Shown here in pieces: positions 46,316 through 54,441 of a DNA stretch of 64,000 bases. Position 1 is the stretch's first letter, and the number at the start of each line of letters is the position of its first letter. This stretch comes from an uncultured Pelagibacteraceae bacterium (lineage in GTDB: Bacteria > Pseudomonadota > Alphaproteobacteria > Pelagibacterales > Pelagibacteraceae). The notes under the pieces were generated by a model that was not told the origin of the DNA, ran no database searches, and saw nothing but the letters and a program-made list of their open reading frames with translations. The stretch is from the NCBI GenBank assembly GCA_902614125.1, contig CACMJW010000001.1, positions 62,001 to 126,000 of the forward strand. Reading direction: 5' to 3'. A program made the translations under genes and the position numbers.

Positions 46316-47641
46316 TTATAATCTATAACTTTTTGCTACTAATTCTATGGGGTGTAAGGCCTCATCATTATTAATATTTGTATCCTGAGCAAGCTGTTTG
46401 ATGTGTTTTCCTGCTAATGGACAATCTGATGCCATATATTTATTGTTTTTTCTTTTAACTGCACTGACTGTATTTTTTGCTACTTTAACTGCAGTGTCGT
46501 GAGTTTGTTTCATCACTCCAAAAGTCCCACCGTGTCCAGCGCATCTTTCAACTAAATCAATTTTAACATTTGGAATTAATTTGAGCATATCTCTTGCCTT
46601 ATTGCCCATATTCTGAGCTCTAGCATGGCATGCGTGATGCACGGTCACTCCGCCATCTATTTCTTGCATTCCTTTTACTAATCCTTCTTTGTTAGCTATA
46701 TCAACAATATATTCATCAATATCAAAAGTATTTTTTGATAATTTTTTTACATCTTCGTCGTTTGGTAGGAGAAGTGGCCATTCAAATTTCAACATCAAAC
46801 CACAGCTAGCAGTCAAAGTTATTACTTTATAACCTTTGTCTATAAAACTGATTAGTTCTTTTGATACTAATTTAGCTTGTTTAATTACCTTGTCTGGATC
46901 AGCTTGTTCAAGATATGGCATTCCACAACAACCTGCATAAGAATGTTCAACTTCAACATTGTTATGATTTAAAACTTTTAGTGCAGCTTCTCCTGTGGTT
47001 TTTTTATTAAAATTTACAAAACAAGTAGAATAAATCACAACTTTTCTGTCTGTTTCACGTGCTAATTTTTTTTGCTTAAACTTTTTGAAATAATTTGAAA
47101 ATGTTTCACTATTATACTTTGGTAATATTGCTCTCTTATCAATTCCTGTTAAAAATTCTAAGAATTTACGAAAAAAAGTATTTTTTATGTTTGAAAACCA
47201 ATTAATTATACCGCTAAACATAACTCCAATTTTTCCATTACGGTCTATGTTAGCTAATTGCCTTGTCGTACTAGAGATCTCACCATTTTTTCTTTGAAGC
47301 ATTCGATATCGAAGCATTAAATGTGGAAAATCTAAATCAAATTCATGAGGAGGAACGTAAGGACATTTAGTCATAAAACACATGTCGCACAAAGTACAAG
47401 CATCGACAACTGGTTTGAATTTATCACTTGATAAAGACGATACTTCGCCATCCTCAGACTCATCAATATAATCAAATAGTTTTGGAAAACTATCACATAA
47501 GTTAAAACATCTCCTGCAACCATGACAAACATCAAAAACTCTTCTCATTTCTTGATCCAACATTTGTGGATCTAAGAAATCTGGATCTTTAAAATTTATC
47601 GGATGTCTTATTGGTGCTTGTGTACTACCTTCTTTGCTCAT
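46316..47641 (-). CDS. Fe-S oxidoreductase with two CCG domains (GlpC/HdrB-like)
   Basis: 441 aa. N-terminal ferredoxin-like part with CHGCRRCFNLCDSFP and CTLCDMCFMTKCPYVPP (two 4Fe-4S clusters). Two cysteine-rich CCG domains follow: CFVNFN...AGCCGMPYLEQADP and CHARAQN...ERCAGHGGTFGVMK, the second with CAG in place of CCG. Such proteins pass electrons as in glycolate or glycerol-3-phosphate dehydrogenase and heterodisulfide reductase; the partner is unknown. The neighbouring DUF3501 and rubrerythrin genes suggest a role in peroxide or iron stress. Confidence 0.88.
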   Translation of the reverse strand: MSKEGSTQAPIRHPINFKDPDFLDPQMLDQEMRRVFDVCHGCRRCFNLCDSFPKLFDYIDESEDGEVSSLSSDKFKPVVDACTLCDMCFMTKCPYVPPHEFDLDFPHLMLRYRMLQRKNGEISSTTRQLANIDRNGKIGVMFSGIINWFSNIKNTFFRKFLEFLTGIDKRAILPKYNSETFSNYFKKFKQKKLARETDRKVVIYSTCFVNFNKKTTGEAALKVLNHNNVEVEHSYAGCCGMPYLEQADPDKVIKQAKLVSKELISFIDKGYKVITLTASCGLMLKFEWPLLLPNDEDVKKLSKNTFDIDEYIVDIANKEGLVKGMQEIDGGVTVHHACHARAQNMGNKARDMLKLIPNVKIDLVERCAGHGGTFGVMKQTHDTAVKVAKNTVSAVKRKNNKYMASDCPLAGKHIKQLAQDTNINNDEALHPIELVAKSYRL

Positions 47642-47710
47642 TTAATCTAGTATAATGATTTAATAAATAAGAATAATAAAATTGTTAATTATTAAATTTA
47701 TTGATTTGTT

Positions 47711-47738
47711 TTTAGTGGACATCTTAATGTCCACTAAA
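47711..47738 (-). terminator. Stem-loop after rubrerythrin
   Basis: A perfect 12-bp inverted repeat (TTTAGTGGACAT / ATGTCCACTAAA, loop TTAA-type of 4 nt) begins 7 bp after the rubrerythrin stop. The 3' side on the minus strand continues AAACAAATC, not a T-run, so it is a weak intrinsic terminator or an mRNA-stabilising or processing hairpin. It would separate rubrerythrin from the Fe-S/DUF3501 pair. Confidence 0.6.
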
Positions 47739-47744
47739 TTGAAT

Positions 47745-48161
47745 TTAAGCGATGCTTTCTAAAGTTTTTTGAAACTTACCTGCGTGGGATTTTTCAGCTT
47801 TTGCTAATGTCTCAAACCAGTCAGCTATTTCATCAAAACCCTCTTCTCTAGCTGTTTTTGCCATACCAGGATACATATCAGTATACTCGTGTGTTTCACC
47901 TTCAATGGCAGATTCTAGATTTGCTTTAGTTTCACCGATTGGTTTACCAGTTGCTGGATCTCCGACTTCTTCAAGATACTCAAGATGCCCGTGTGCATGA
48001 CCAGTTTCACCTTCTGCAGTTGATCTAAAAACTGCAGCTACATCGTTAAAACCTTCTACGTCTGCTTTTTGAGCGAAATATAAATATCTTCTATTAGCTT
48101 GGCTTTCTCCTGCGAAAGCAGCTTTTAAGTTTTCTTCTGTTTTACTTCCTTTTAATGACAT
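47745..48161 (-). CDS. Rubrerythrin-like di-iron protein (no rubredoxin domain)
   Basis: 138 aa with no cysteine at all, so the usual C-terminal rubredoxin domain is missing. Ferritin-like four-helix core with Glu/His di-iron ligands in [43 protein letters not shown] and [10 protein letters not shown]. Family members reduce hydrogen peroxide, so its electron donor must be another protein. A strong AAGGAGA ribosome site precedes the ATG. Its promoter is overlapped by an inverted repeat resembling Irr half-sites. Confidence 0.93.
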   Translation of the reverse strand: MSLKGSKTEENLKAAFAGESQANRRYLYFAQKADVEGFNDVAAVFRSTAEGETGHAHGHLEYLEEVGDPATGKPIGETKANLESAIEGETHEYTDMYPGMAKTAREEGFDEIADWFETLAKAEKSHAGKFQKTLESIA

Positions 48162-48181
48162 AATTAATCTCCTTTAAACAA

Positions 48182-48209
48182 CATATAATGATTCTAAACT
48201 ACATGTCAA
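48182..48209 (-). promoter_or_regulatory. Predicted rubrerythrin promoter
   Basis: Minus strand TTGACA (48209-48204), 16-bp spacer, TATATG (48187-48182). It lies 20 bp before the ATG. The operator-like inverted repeat covers its -35 box and most of its spacer. Confidence 0.55.
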
Positions 48210-48220
48210 CAGTTTAGAAT
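48191..48220. promoter_or_regulatory. Perfect inverted repeat, probable Irr/Fur-family operator
   Basis: ATTCTAAACT - 10 nt - AGTTTAGAAT. The arms contain TTCTAAA and TTTAGAA, the two half-sites of the alphaproteobacterial iron control element. The site covers the -35 box and spacer of the rubrerythrin promoter, so binding should block transcription. The same ATTCTAAACT occurs again in the irr-fabA spacer. Confidence 0.65.
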
Positions 48221-48267
48221 GGTTTTAATATAATTTGTAAAGTATTGTTATTATAAATTATTTTTTG

Positions 48268-48687
48268 CTACTGATTATCAGTATCAAGTTTTACTAAAAC
48301 TTCTACAGATTTAATTTTTTTTCCAGGAATTGATTTTTGAATGTTAATTGGACCCACATCAACTTGATCTAAATCAATCAATTTTTTTTCTGATATATCA
48401 TAAAAATGATGATGGTCTGTAACATTTGTATCAAAATAACTTTGATTTGAGTCTATTGGAATTTCTTTTAGGTATCCTTTTTTCTCAAATGCGTGAATAG
48501 TATTATAAACAGTAGCTAAAGATATTTTTTCATTTGCCTCAGTTTCAATTATTTTAACAAGGTCATTTATTGTGAAATGAAATGTTGCCTCTTTATTAAA
48601 TAAAACTTCGCAAATCTTTATTCTCTGCTTAGTTGGTCTCAAACCAGAGTCTCTCAATTTCTTAATAAATTCAACTGTAGTGGTCAT
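48268..48687 (-). CDS. irr: Fur-family regulator, Irr type
   Basis: 139-aa DNA-binding iron regulator. Winged helix SGLRPTKQRIKICEVLF ... ISLATVYNTIHAFEKKGYL, then TDHHHFYDISEKKLIDL. The HHH motif is that of Irr, whose stability depends on haem, rather than the HHDHL of classical Fur. It lacks the CxxC zinc pairs. It lies upstream of rubrerythrin on the same strand and divergent from fabA, the order irr / fabA-fabB-fabI known in alphaproteobacteria. PerR function is a possible alternative. Confidence 0.88.
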   Translation of the reverse strand: MTTTVEFIKKLRDSGLRPTKQRIKICEVLFNKEATFHFTINDLVKIIETEANEKISLATVYNTIHAFEKKGYLKEIPIDSNQSYFDTNVTDHHHFYDISEKKLIDLDQVDVGPINIQKSIPGKKIKSVEVLVKLDTDNQ

Positions 48688-48702
48688 TTGTAATTTATAA
48701 TA

Positions 48703-48712
48703 ATTCTAAACT
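48703..48712. promoter_or_regulatory. Single Irr-type half-site between irr and fabA
   Basis: ATTCTAAACT identical to one arm of the rubrerythrin inverted repeat, located 15 bp from the irr ATG in the divergent irr-fabA spacer. No matching second arm is seen at the same distance. It could allow weak autoregulation of irr or regulation of fabA. Confidence 0.45.
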
Positions 48713-48743
48713 ATTTGTATATTATAATTAAGTTAAATCAAGT

Positions 48744-49259
48744 ATGAAGATTACAAATATGAAAAAAAACTCGTTTAATTACAATGAGTTAATTAGCTGT
48801 GCAAATGGCGAGCTATTTGGACCTGGTAACGCTAAATTACCATCTCCCCCAATGCTTATGTTTGATAGGATATCGGAAATTGACGAAAACAAAGGCTTTT
48901 TTAATAAAGGAGTGATTAAAGCAGAGCTTGATATTAAAGAAGATTTGTGGTTTTTTGACTGTCACTTTAGAGAAGATCCTGTGATGCCTGGTTGTTTAGG
49001 CCTAGACGCTATGTGGCAGCTAGTTGGTTTTTATTTAGGATGGCTTGGAAACCCTGGTAGAGGAAGAGCGTTAGGGGTAAGCACCGTAAAATTTACTGGT
49101 GAAGTTCTAAAAAACGTCAAAATGGCAACATACGAAATAGATATGAAAAGAATTTTAATTAAAGGAGAAACAACTGTTGGACTAGCAAATGGTATTTTAT
49201 GCGCGGACGGTAAAAAAATATATTCAGCAGAAAACTTAAAAGTAGGATTATTCAAATAA
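48744..49259 (+). CDS. fabA: 3-hydroxydecanoyl-ACP dehydratase/isomerase
   Basis: Makes cis-3-decenoyl-ACP, the branch point to unsaturated fatty acids. 171 aa. Hotdog enzyme with catalytic His in [17 protein letters not shown] and Asp in [15 protein letters not shown]. First gene of fabA-fabB-fabI, with fabB overlapping by 1 bp. The ATG at 48744 is used; an in-frame ATG at 48759 ([11 protein letters not shown]) is equally plausible. Confidence 0.96.
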   Translation: MKITNMKKNSFNYNELISCANGELFGPGNAKLPSPPMLMFDRISEIDENKGFFNKGVIKAELDIKEDLWFFDCHFREDPVMPGCLGLDAMWQLVGFYLGWLGNPGRGRALGVSTVKFTGEVLKNVKMATYEIDMKRILIKGETTVGLANGILCADGKKIYSAENLKVGLFK

Positions 49260-50470
49260 TGAGAAGAGTAGTTATTACAGGTATTGGTATTGTCTCTTGT
49301 TTAGGAAACAATCAAGATGAAGTTTATAAATCTTTATTAAATTCAAAATCAGGAATTTCATTTTCAGAAGAATATAAAGAACATAACCTTAGAAGTCACG
49401 TTCATGGTAAACCAAATATTAAACTTCAAGATCATGTAGATAGAAAAACAATCCGTTTCATGGGATCTGGCTCTGCATATAATTATATAGCAATGAAAGA
49501 AGCAATTACAGATTCTGGTCTTGAAGAAAAAGATGTAAGTAACTTCAAGACAGGAATTGTTATGGGATCAGGAGGTCCATCAATTGAGAATGTTGTTTTG
49601 TCAGTTGATAAAACAAGAGCAAAAACTCCAAAATTAATGGGTCCATTTATTGTTCCAAGAACAATGGCAAGTACTGCATCTGCAACTCTTGCTGTACCAT
49701 TTAAAATAAAAGGCATGAATTACACAATGAGTTCAGCATGCGCAACGAGCGGACATTGTATTGGTCATGCAAGTGAATTAATTCAAATGGGAAAACAAGA
49801 TATTGTTTTTGCTGGAGGCAGTGAGGAATTACATTGGGCTATGACAGCAATGTTTGATGCAATGACTGCTTTATCTTCAAAATATAATGATACCCCCGAA
49901 AAAGCATCAAGAGCATATGACAAAACTAGAGATGGTTTTGTAATTGCTGGAGGAGCAGGTGTTTTAGTAATGGAAGAATACGAACATGCCAAAGCAAGAG
50001 GAGCTAAAATATATGCTGAACTTACAGGATATGGGGCAAGCTCAGATGGATATGATATGGTTGCGCCATCTGGAGAAGGTGCTGTCAGATGTATGAAAAT
50101 GGCTCTATCAACATCGAAAAATAAAATTGATTATATCAATACACATGGAACCTCGACTCCTGTTGGGGATATTACTGAATTAAATGCAGTTGGAGATGCA
50201 TTTGGTGACGATATTCCAAAAATAAGTTCTACAAAATCTTTATCGGGTCATCCATTAGGTGCTGCTTCAGTTCATGAAGCAATTTATAGTTTAATTATGA
50301 TGAAAAATAGTTTCATTACAGCATCTGCAAATATTAATGATATGGATGAAGATGCAAAAAAATATCCAATTGTCACACAAACAGAAAAAAATGTATCGCT
50401 CCACTCAGTAATGTCAAACAGTTTTGGATTTGGCGGAACAAATGCTACTTTAATATTTGAGAAGGTTTAA
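49259..50470 (+). CDS. fabB: 3-oxoacyl-ACP synthase I
   Basis: Condensing enzyme that elongates unsaturated acyl chains. 403 aa thiolase fold. Nucleophile Cys in [15 protein letters not shown], the two His in [11 protein letters not shown] and [13 protein letters not shown], and [14 protein letters not shown] at the C-terminus. Between fabA (1-bp overlap) and fabI (3-bp gap). Confidence 0.97.
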   Translation: MRRVVITGIGIVSCLGNNQDEVYKSLLNSKSGISFSEEYKEHNLRSHVHGKPNIKLQDHVDRKTIRFMGSGSAYNYIAMKEAITDSGLEEKDVSNFKTGIVMGSGGPSIENVVLSVDKTRAKTPKLMGPFIVPRTMASTASATLAVPFKIKGMNYTMSSACATSGHCIGHASELIQMGKQDIVFAGGSEELHWAMTAMFDAMTALSSKYNDTPEKASRAYDKTRDGFVIAGGAGVLVMEEYEHAKARGAKIYAELTGYGASSDGYDMVAPSGEGAVRCMKMALSTSKNKIDYINTHGTSTPVGDITELNAVGDAFGDDIPKISSTKSLSGHPLGAASVHEAIYSLIMMKNSFITASANINDMDEDAKKYPIVTQTEKNVSLHSVMSNSFGFGGTNATLIFEKV

Positions 50471-50473
50471 TCC

Positions 50474-51259
50474 ATGAGTTTAATGAAAGGTAAAAAAGGA
50501 TTGATCATGGGTGTTGCAAATGAAAGATCCATTGCTTGGGGTATTTCACAAAAACTATCTGAAGCTGGGGCCGAGCTTGCATTTACTTATCTAGGTGATG
50601 CTTTGAAAAAAAGGGTAATACCTTTGGCGGAAAAACTAAATTCTCATGTAACTTTTAGTTGTGATGTAGAGAAAAAAGAGGATGTAGTAAAATTATTTGA
50701 AGATGTAAAATCTAATTGGGGTGAGATTGATTTTGTTGTTCATGCAATAGCATTTTCAGATAAATCTGAACTTTCCGGTGAATATTTGAATACAACAAGA
50801 GAAAACTTTTTAAGAAGTATGCTTATCTCATGCTTCTCATTTACAGAGGTTGCTAGGGAAGCATCAAAAATAATGAAGCCCAACGGAAGTATGGTCACAT
50901 TAAGCTACGAAGCAAATAAAGCTATTCCTAACTATAATGTTATGGGAGTTTGTAAAGCTGCGCTAGAATCTAGTGTAAAATACTTAGCAAGAGATTTGGG
51001 CACTAAACAAATAAGAGTTAATGCAATAAGTGCAGGACCTATTAAAACATTAGCTGCATCGGCAATTGGAGATGCAAAATTCTTATATAAATGGAATGAA
51101 GACCATTCACTTCTTAAAAGAAACGTTGATATTCATGATGTAGGAAATTCTGCATTATACTTGCTAAGTGATCTAGCAGGTGGTGTTACTGGTGAAATTC
51201 ACTATGTTGATGCAGGGTACAATAAAGTAGGGATGCCAGATCCCAAAAATATTTCTTAA
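50474..51259 (+). CDS. fabI: Enoyl-ACP reductase (NADH)
   Basis: Final reduction step of fatty-acid elongation. 261-aa SDR protein with the divergent FabI cofactor motif IMGVANERSIAWGI and the Tyr/Lys catalytic set in LSYEANKAIPNYNVMGVCKAALE. The C-terminal VTGEIHYVDAGYN is typical. This form is the target of triclosan-type inhibitors in other bacteria. Third gene of the fab operon. Confidence 0.97.
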   Translation: MSLMKGKKGLIMGVANERSIAWGISQKLSEAGAELAFTYLGDALKKRVIPLAEKLNSHVTFSCDVEKKEDVVKLFEDVKSNWGEIDFVVHAIAFSDKSELSGEYLNTTRENFLRSMLISCFSFTEVAREASKIMKPNGSMVTLSYEANKAIPNYNVMGVCKAALESSVKYLARDLGTKQIRVNAISAGPIKTLAASAIGDAKFLYKWNEDHSLLKRNVDIHDVGNSALYLLSDLAGGVTGEIHYVDAGYNKVGMPDPKNIS

Positions 51260-51357
51260 AATTCAGTAAAATTAGTTAAAAGTTTTTAGGTGTGTTCTGT
51301 TGTTAGGTGCCCCAAACCCTAATTCCAATTAAGCTGCTTTTTGTTTAAGAGATTTGT
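51260..51357. other. Spacer with G/C-rich patch between fabI and rhodanese gene
   Basis: Convergent spacer of 98 bp. It holds TTAGGTG twice (51286-51292 and 51303-51309), then CCCCAAACCCTAA, so that TTAGG/CCTAA could form a 5-bp stem. The patch is richer in G and C than most spacers here. It may be a two-sided terminator or a small RNA; no known RNA family was recognised. Confidence 0.3.
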
Positions 51358-51723
51358 TTAACTTTCATTTTTTTCCCACTCGGCCATTCCCCCTGTTATA
51401 TTTTTAACATTTTTAACACCCATTTCTTTCATTGTTTTAGTTGCCAATGTGCCTTGCCCACCTAATCCACAAAATACAACATATTCTTTATCAGGGTTAT
51501 TTTTAAAAATCTCATTTTCTAAAGGACTTCCGTCTGCCAAATAAAATTCAAGCAATCCCCTATCCATATGAATAGCGTTACCTATGGTTCCTTTAGAAAA
51601 GCTTTCTTTATCTCTAACATCAATAAATTGGACATTTGGGTCATTTAATTTTTCTTTTGCTTCACTAGCTGTTATATTTTCAATTTCGCTACTCACACTC
51701 ATTAGATCATCAAATTTTTTCAT
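51358..51723 (-). CDS. Rhodanese-like sulfurtransferase domain protein
   Basis: 121-aa single rhodanese domain: VQFIDVRDKESFSKGTIGNAIHMDRG and the active loop YVVFCGLGGQGTLATKTM with the catalytic Cys. The loop length suits sulfur transfer rather than phosphatase activity. Partner unknown. It starts 12 bp after the pnp stop on the same strand, so it may be read from the pnp transcript. Confidence 0.88.
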   Translation of the reverse strand: MKKFDDLMSVSSEIENITASEAKEKLNDPNVQFIDVRDKESFSKGTIGNAIHMDRGLLEFYLADGSPLENEIFKNNPDKEYVVFCGLGGQGTLATKTMKEMGVKNVKNITGGMAEWEKNES

Positions 51724-51735
51724 GTATCTCCTTTT

Positions 51736-53808
51736 TTATATTGCTGCTTGTTTAATCGAAAGCTTAACTTTTCCTCTATCAAATCCAATGACTTTAACTT
51801 TAACTTGGTCACCTTCTTTAACAACATCAGTTACTTTAGCTACTCTCTTGTCAGCAAGTTCTGAAATATGCACAAGTCCATCTTGTTTGCCTAAGAAATT
51901 AACAAATGCTCCGAACTCCATAATTTTCATAACTTTTCCATTATAAATTTTATTTAGTTCAGCTTTTGCAGTTAGATCTTTAATCATTTGCATTGCTTTA
52001 TTTCTAGACTCTTCGTCTGGTGCTGAAACAGTGACTTCACCTTCATCGTTAACATCAACTTTAGCTCCTGATACCTCAACAATTTCTCTAATTGTTGCTC
52101 CACCTTTTCCAATAACAGTTGCGATATCTTTTTTATCTACAGATATTTTCTCCATTTTTGGAGTGTGTTTTCCTACATCATCCCTTGATTTTGAAAGTGC
52201 TTTATTCATTTCACCTAAAATGTGAATTCTTCCATCTTTTGCTTGTTTTAAGGCCTGCTCCATTATTTCAAACGTTATACCAGTAATTTTGATATCCATT
52301 TGAAGAGATGTAATTCCATCTTTAGTCCCAGCAACTTTAAAGTCCATATCTCCTAAATGATCTTCATCGCCTAGAATGTCAGATAAAACACTAAAGTCAT
52401 CACCCTCTTTAATTAATCCCATTGCAATTCCAGCAACAGGTTCTTTAATTGGAACACCAGCATCCATTAATGCTAATGATGTTCCACAAACAGTTGCCAT
52501 TGAAGAGGATCCATTAGACTCTGTAATCTCAGAAACTATTCTAAAGGTATATGGGAAGCTTTCCTTTGATGGTAATGATGAATTTATTGCTCTCCAAGCA
52601 AGCTTTCCATGTCCAATTTCTCTTCTGCCTGTTCCAATTCTTCCAGTTTCTCCAACTGAAAAAGGTGGAAAGTTGTAGTGAAGCATGAATCTTTCTTTTT
52701 GCAATCCATCTAAACTTTCAATTTTTTGCTCATCATCAGATGTTCCAAGAGTAGTCGTAACAATTGCCTGTGTTTCTCCTCTTGTAAATAATGCAGATCC
52801 ATGAACTCTTGGAAGAATTCCTACTTCACACATTATTGGTCTAACATCTGCTAAACCTCTTCCATCAATACGATTTTTATTTTTTAATATATCAGTTCTA
52901 ACAATTGTTTTTTCAAGATTTTTAAGCTGTGAATTTACATCTAAGTCTGTATAGTTTTCATTTTCTTCATACAGTTTCTTAGCTTTATCAGTTATTTCTG
53001 AAATCATATTTGATCTATCCTGCTTATCTCTAATTGAAAATGCCTTAGAAAGATCTGCTGTAAATTCATCTTCTAGTTTTTTCTTTACTTCAGAAAGATC
53101 TTTCTTCTCAACAACCCATTCCTCTTTTCTACATTCTTTAGCTAAATCTTCTATCATTTGAATAACTGGCACAAAGCCTTTGTGACCAAATTTGACAGCA
53201 TTTAACATTTCTTCCTCTGTCAAACCATTTGCTTCAGACTCTACCATTAAAACAGCATCTTTAGTTCCGGCCACAACTAGATCTAATTTTGAATTTTTAA
53301 GTTCAATTTTTGATGGGTTTAAAACATATTTTCCATCTATAAAACCAACTCTAGATGCTCCAACAGGTCCTAAAAATGGCATACCTGAAATTGCTAAAGC
53401 CGCTGACGAAGCAATAATTGATAAAATATCTGCTTCATTTTCTTTATCGTAAGAAATAACTGTTGGAAGTAGTTGTACTTCATTTTTGAATTCATCTGGA
53501 AACAAAGGTCTGATTGGTCTGTCAATTAATCTTGATATTAGTGTTTCGCTCTCTGTCGGCCTTGCTTCTCTTTTAAAATATCCACCAGGAATTTTTCCTG
53601 CTGCATAATATTTTTCTTGATAATTTACTGATAAAGGAAAGTAATCTATATCTGGGTTTACTTTCTTTGCCCCAACAGCTGTAGCCAACACAACTGTTTC
53701 ACCACATTGAGCAATTATTGCGCCATCTGCTTGTCTTGCTATTTTTCCTGTTTCTAAACTTATTTTTTTTCCTGCTACTTCTATTTCCTTCTTTACTACC
53801 TTAAACAT
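51736..53808 (-). CDS. pnp: Polyribonucleotide nucleotidyltransferase (PNPase)
   Basis: Phosphorolytic 3'-5' exoribonuclease. 690 aa: two RNase PH domains (first [19 protein letters not shown]; second [17 protein letters not shown] with [13 protein letters not shown]), a KH domain with [12 protein letters not shown] near residue 565, and a C-terminal S1 domain ([19 protein letters not shown]). Follows rpsO by 11 bp, the standard rpsO-pnp order. Confidence 0.98.
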   Translation of the reverse strand: MFKVVKKEIEVAGKKISLETGKIARQADGAIIAQCGETVVLATAVGAKKVNPDIDYFPLSVNYQEKYYAAGKIPGGYFKREARPTESETLISRLIDRPIRPLFPDEFKNEVQLLPTVISYDKENEADILSIIASSAALAISGMPFLGPVGASRVGFIDGKYVLNPSKIELKNSKLDLVVAGTKDAVLMVESEANGLTEEEMLNAVKFGHKGFVPVIQMIEDLAKECRKEEWVVEKKDLSEVKKKLEDEFTADLSKAFSIRDKQDRSNMISEITDKAKKLYEENENYTDLDVNSQLKNLEKTIVRTDILKNKNRIDGRGLADVRPIMCEVGILPRVHGSALFTRGETQAIVTTTLGTSDDEQKIESLDGLQKERFMLHYNFPPFSVGETGRIGTGRREIGHGKLAWRAINSSLPSKESFPYTFRIVSEITESNGSSSMATVCGTSLALMDAGVPIKEPVAGIAMGLIKEGDDFSVLSDILGDEDHLGDMDFKVAGTKDGITSLQMDIKITGITFEIMEQALKQAKDGRIHILGEMNKALSKSRDDVGKHTPKMEKISVDKKDIATVIGKGGATIREIVEVSGAKVDVNDEGEVTVSAPDEESRNKAMQMIKDLTAKAELNKIYNGKVMKIMEFGAFVNFLGKQDGLVHISELADKRVAKVTDVVKEGDQVKVKVIGFDRGKVKLSIKQAAI

Positions 53809-53819
53809 TTATTTCCTAC

Positions 53820-54068
53820 TTACTTCCTTAGATTTAGTTTTGATATTACTTCCTTATAAGACTCGATTTTATTTTTCCTTAAATAGTCCAATAGTTTCTT
53901 TCTTCTGTTAACAGCTCTTAATAAACCTACTGATGAGTGCTTATCTTTCTTAAACTGTTTAATATGTTTTGACAGGTTCTCAATTTTATCTGTCAACTGA
54001 GCTATCTGTACTTCAGACGAGCCAGTATCTTTGTCATGGATTGCTAGTTCTTTTGTTTTTTTTGCCAT
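53820..54068 (-). CDS. rpsO: 30S ribosomal protein S15
   Basis: 82 aa from ATG 54068; the doubled ATG at 54071 adds one Met. AAGGA lies 7 nt from the chosen codon. Conserved core DTGSSEVQIAQLTDKIENLSKH, HSSVGLLRAVNRRKKLLDYL. It lies 10 bp after rbfA; the truB gene that often sits between them is not present here. Confidence 0.97.
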   Translation of the reverse strand: MAKKTKELAIHDKDTGSSEVQIAQLTDKIENLSKHIKQFKKDKHSSVGLLRAVNRRKKLLDYLRKNKIESYKEVISKLNLRK

Positions 54069-54078
54069 CATATTATCC

Positions 54079-54441
54079 TTATTTATTTGTTTGTTTTATT
54101 AAGTTTTCAATTTTTTCAGCATAATCAAATGAGTCATCTTTTACGAAATATAGCTTTGGTAAAAATTTCATAACTATTTTCTTAGAAAGTACTTTTCTAA
54201 TTACAAATGAAAACTCTTTTAATTTTGCAACAACATCATCAGCCTCTCTTCCACCCAAAGGCATTACAAATATTTTTGCTGTTTTTAAATCTGGAGACAT
54301 TCTGACTTCAGTAACTGTAATTTCTTTTGTTGATAAAGGTAGTTTTGCTTCATCTCTGATAAATAACATTCCTAAAGCTTGTTTTATCATTTCACCTACT
54401 CTTAATTGTCTTTGTGTTACTGGTTTACCCAAACTCGTCAT
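54079..54441 (-). CDS. rbfA: 30S ribosome-binding factor A
   Basis: Late 30S maturation factor, 120 aa with a KH-like fold: QLRVGEMIKQALGMLFIRDE, ITVTEVRMSPDLKTAKIFVMPLGG, and LPKLYFVKDDSFDYAEKIE. The ATG overlaps the infB stop by 1 bp. Confidence 0.95.
   Translation of the reverse strand: MTSLGKPVTQRQLRVGEMIKQALGMLFIRDEAKLPLSTKEITVTEVRMSPDLKTAKIFVMPLGGREADDVVAKLKEFSFVIRKVLSKKIVMKFLPKLYFVKDDSFDYAEKIENLIKQTNK

Noticed and set aside
51260-51357. tmRNA tag region (minus strand GCAGCTTAA)
   Set aside because: The frame before the stop reads LKQKAA, not a hydrophobic ssrA tag, and 98 bp is too short for either tmRNA piece with its tRNA-like domain.
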